A stretch of 6,060 nt of DNA from Asaia bogorensis (lineage in GTDB: Bacteria; Pseudomonadota; Alphaproteobacteria; Acetobacterales; Acetobacteraceae), in NCBI GenBank assembly GCA_945871455.1, contig CAMBXJ010000280.1, forward strand, positions 1 to 6,060, written 5' to 3'. The position numbers were made by a program, and so were the translations under genes. Positions within the stretch are counted from its first letter, which is position 1. The number at the start of each line of letters is the position of its first letter. The notes under the pieces are model-generated. The model ran no database searches and was not told where the DNA came from. It saw nothing but the letters and a program-made list of their open reading frames with translations. This document shows positions 6,003 to 6,060 of this stretch, piece after piece.

Positions 6003-6060
6003 GGCTCTTTGATCCTGTGTCCTGTTGTGGTGGTTTCCCCGCCGGGCGGAGCCCAGGCCA
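6003..6060 (-). other. Leader region upstream of urtA, no promoter identified
   Basis: Only 58 bases are visible before urtA. They hold a weak ribosome binding region (AGGATCAAAGAG) and a GC-rich stretch, and no convincing -35/-10 or sigma-54 (GG-N10-GC) promoter. The operon promoter and any nitrogen-control site probably lie beyond position 6060. Confidence 0.4.

Noticed and set aside
6003..6060. GC-rich imperfect palindrome upstream of urtA as a possible operator
   Set aside because: The symmetry covers only a few base pairs with almost no loop and is expected by chance in such GC-rich sequence.

Overview
The window is GC-rich. Every gene I can support lies on the minus strand, so transcription runs from position 6060 towards position 1. 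It holds a complete urea ABC transporter operon in the order urtA-urtB-urtC-urtD-urtE, followed directly by the first 71 codons of ureD, a urease accessory gene that runs off the left edge. The GC-rich coding, the ATGA stop/start overlaps and the urt-ure linkage suggest a free-living proteobacterium, probably an alphaproteobacterium (Rhodospirillales-like). That assignment is inference from style and not from a marker gene.

Layout in transcription order. 6003-6060 is a short leader with no identifiable promoter. 4662-6002 is urtA, the exported urea-binding protein with a twin-arginine-like signal. 4557-4661 is a gap with a perfect 12-bp GC-rich hairpin. 2892-4556 is urtB, a permease with a signal peptide and an extra N-terminal exported domain. 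1792-2895 is urtC, the second permease, and 1049-1795 is urtD, the first ATPase. 884-1048 is an unusual gap, almost filled by a small element with inverted ends. 188-883 is urtE, the second ATPase. 1-213 is the 5' end of ureD, overlapping urtE by 26 bp.

How the genes work together: UrtA captures urea in the periplasm, UrtB and UrtC form the membrane channel, and UrtD and UrtE hydrolyse ATP. The imported urea would go to urease, whose nickel-centre assembly needs UreD. Import and breakdown of urea are therefore probably co-transcribed as a nitrogen-scavenging unit.

The main non-routine observation is the urtD-urtE junction. A 161-bp segment (888-1048) has 28-bp terminal inverted repeats with one mismatch and is flanked by the direct repeat TGA. 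Removing the segment and one TGA leaves the urtD stop codon one base before the family-typical urtE start, a compact operon junction. This looks like a MITE-like non-autonomous insertion that landed exactly on the urtD stop codon without breaking either gene. I see no wholly new multi-gene system here; the genes themselves are a recognisable urea uptake operon.
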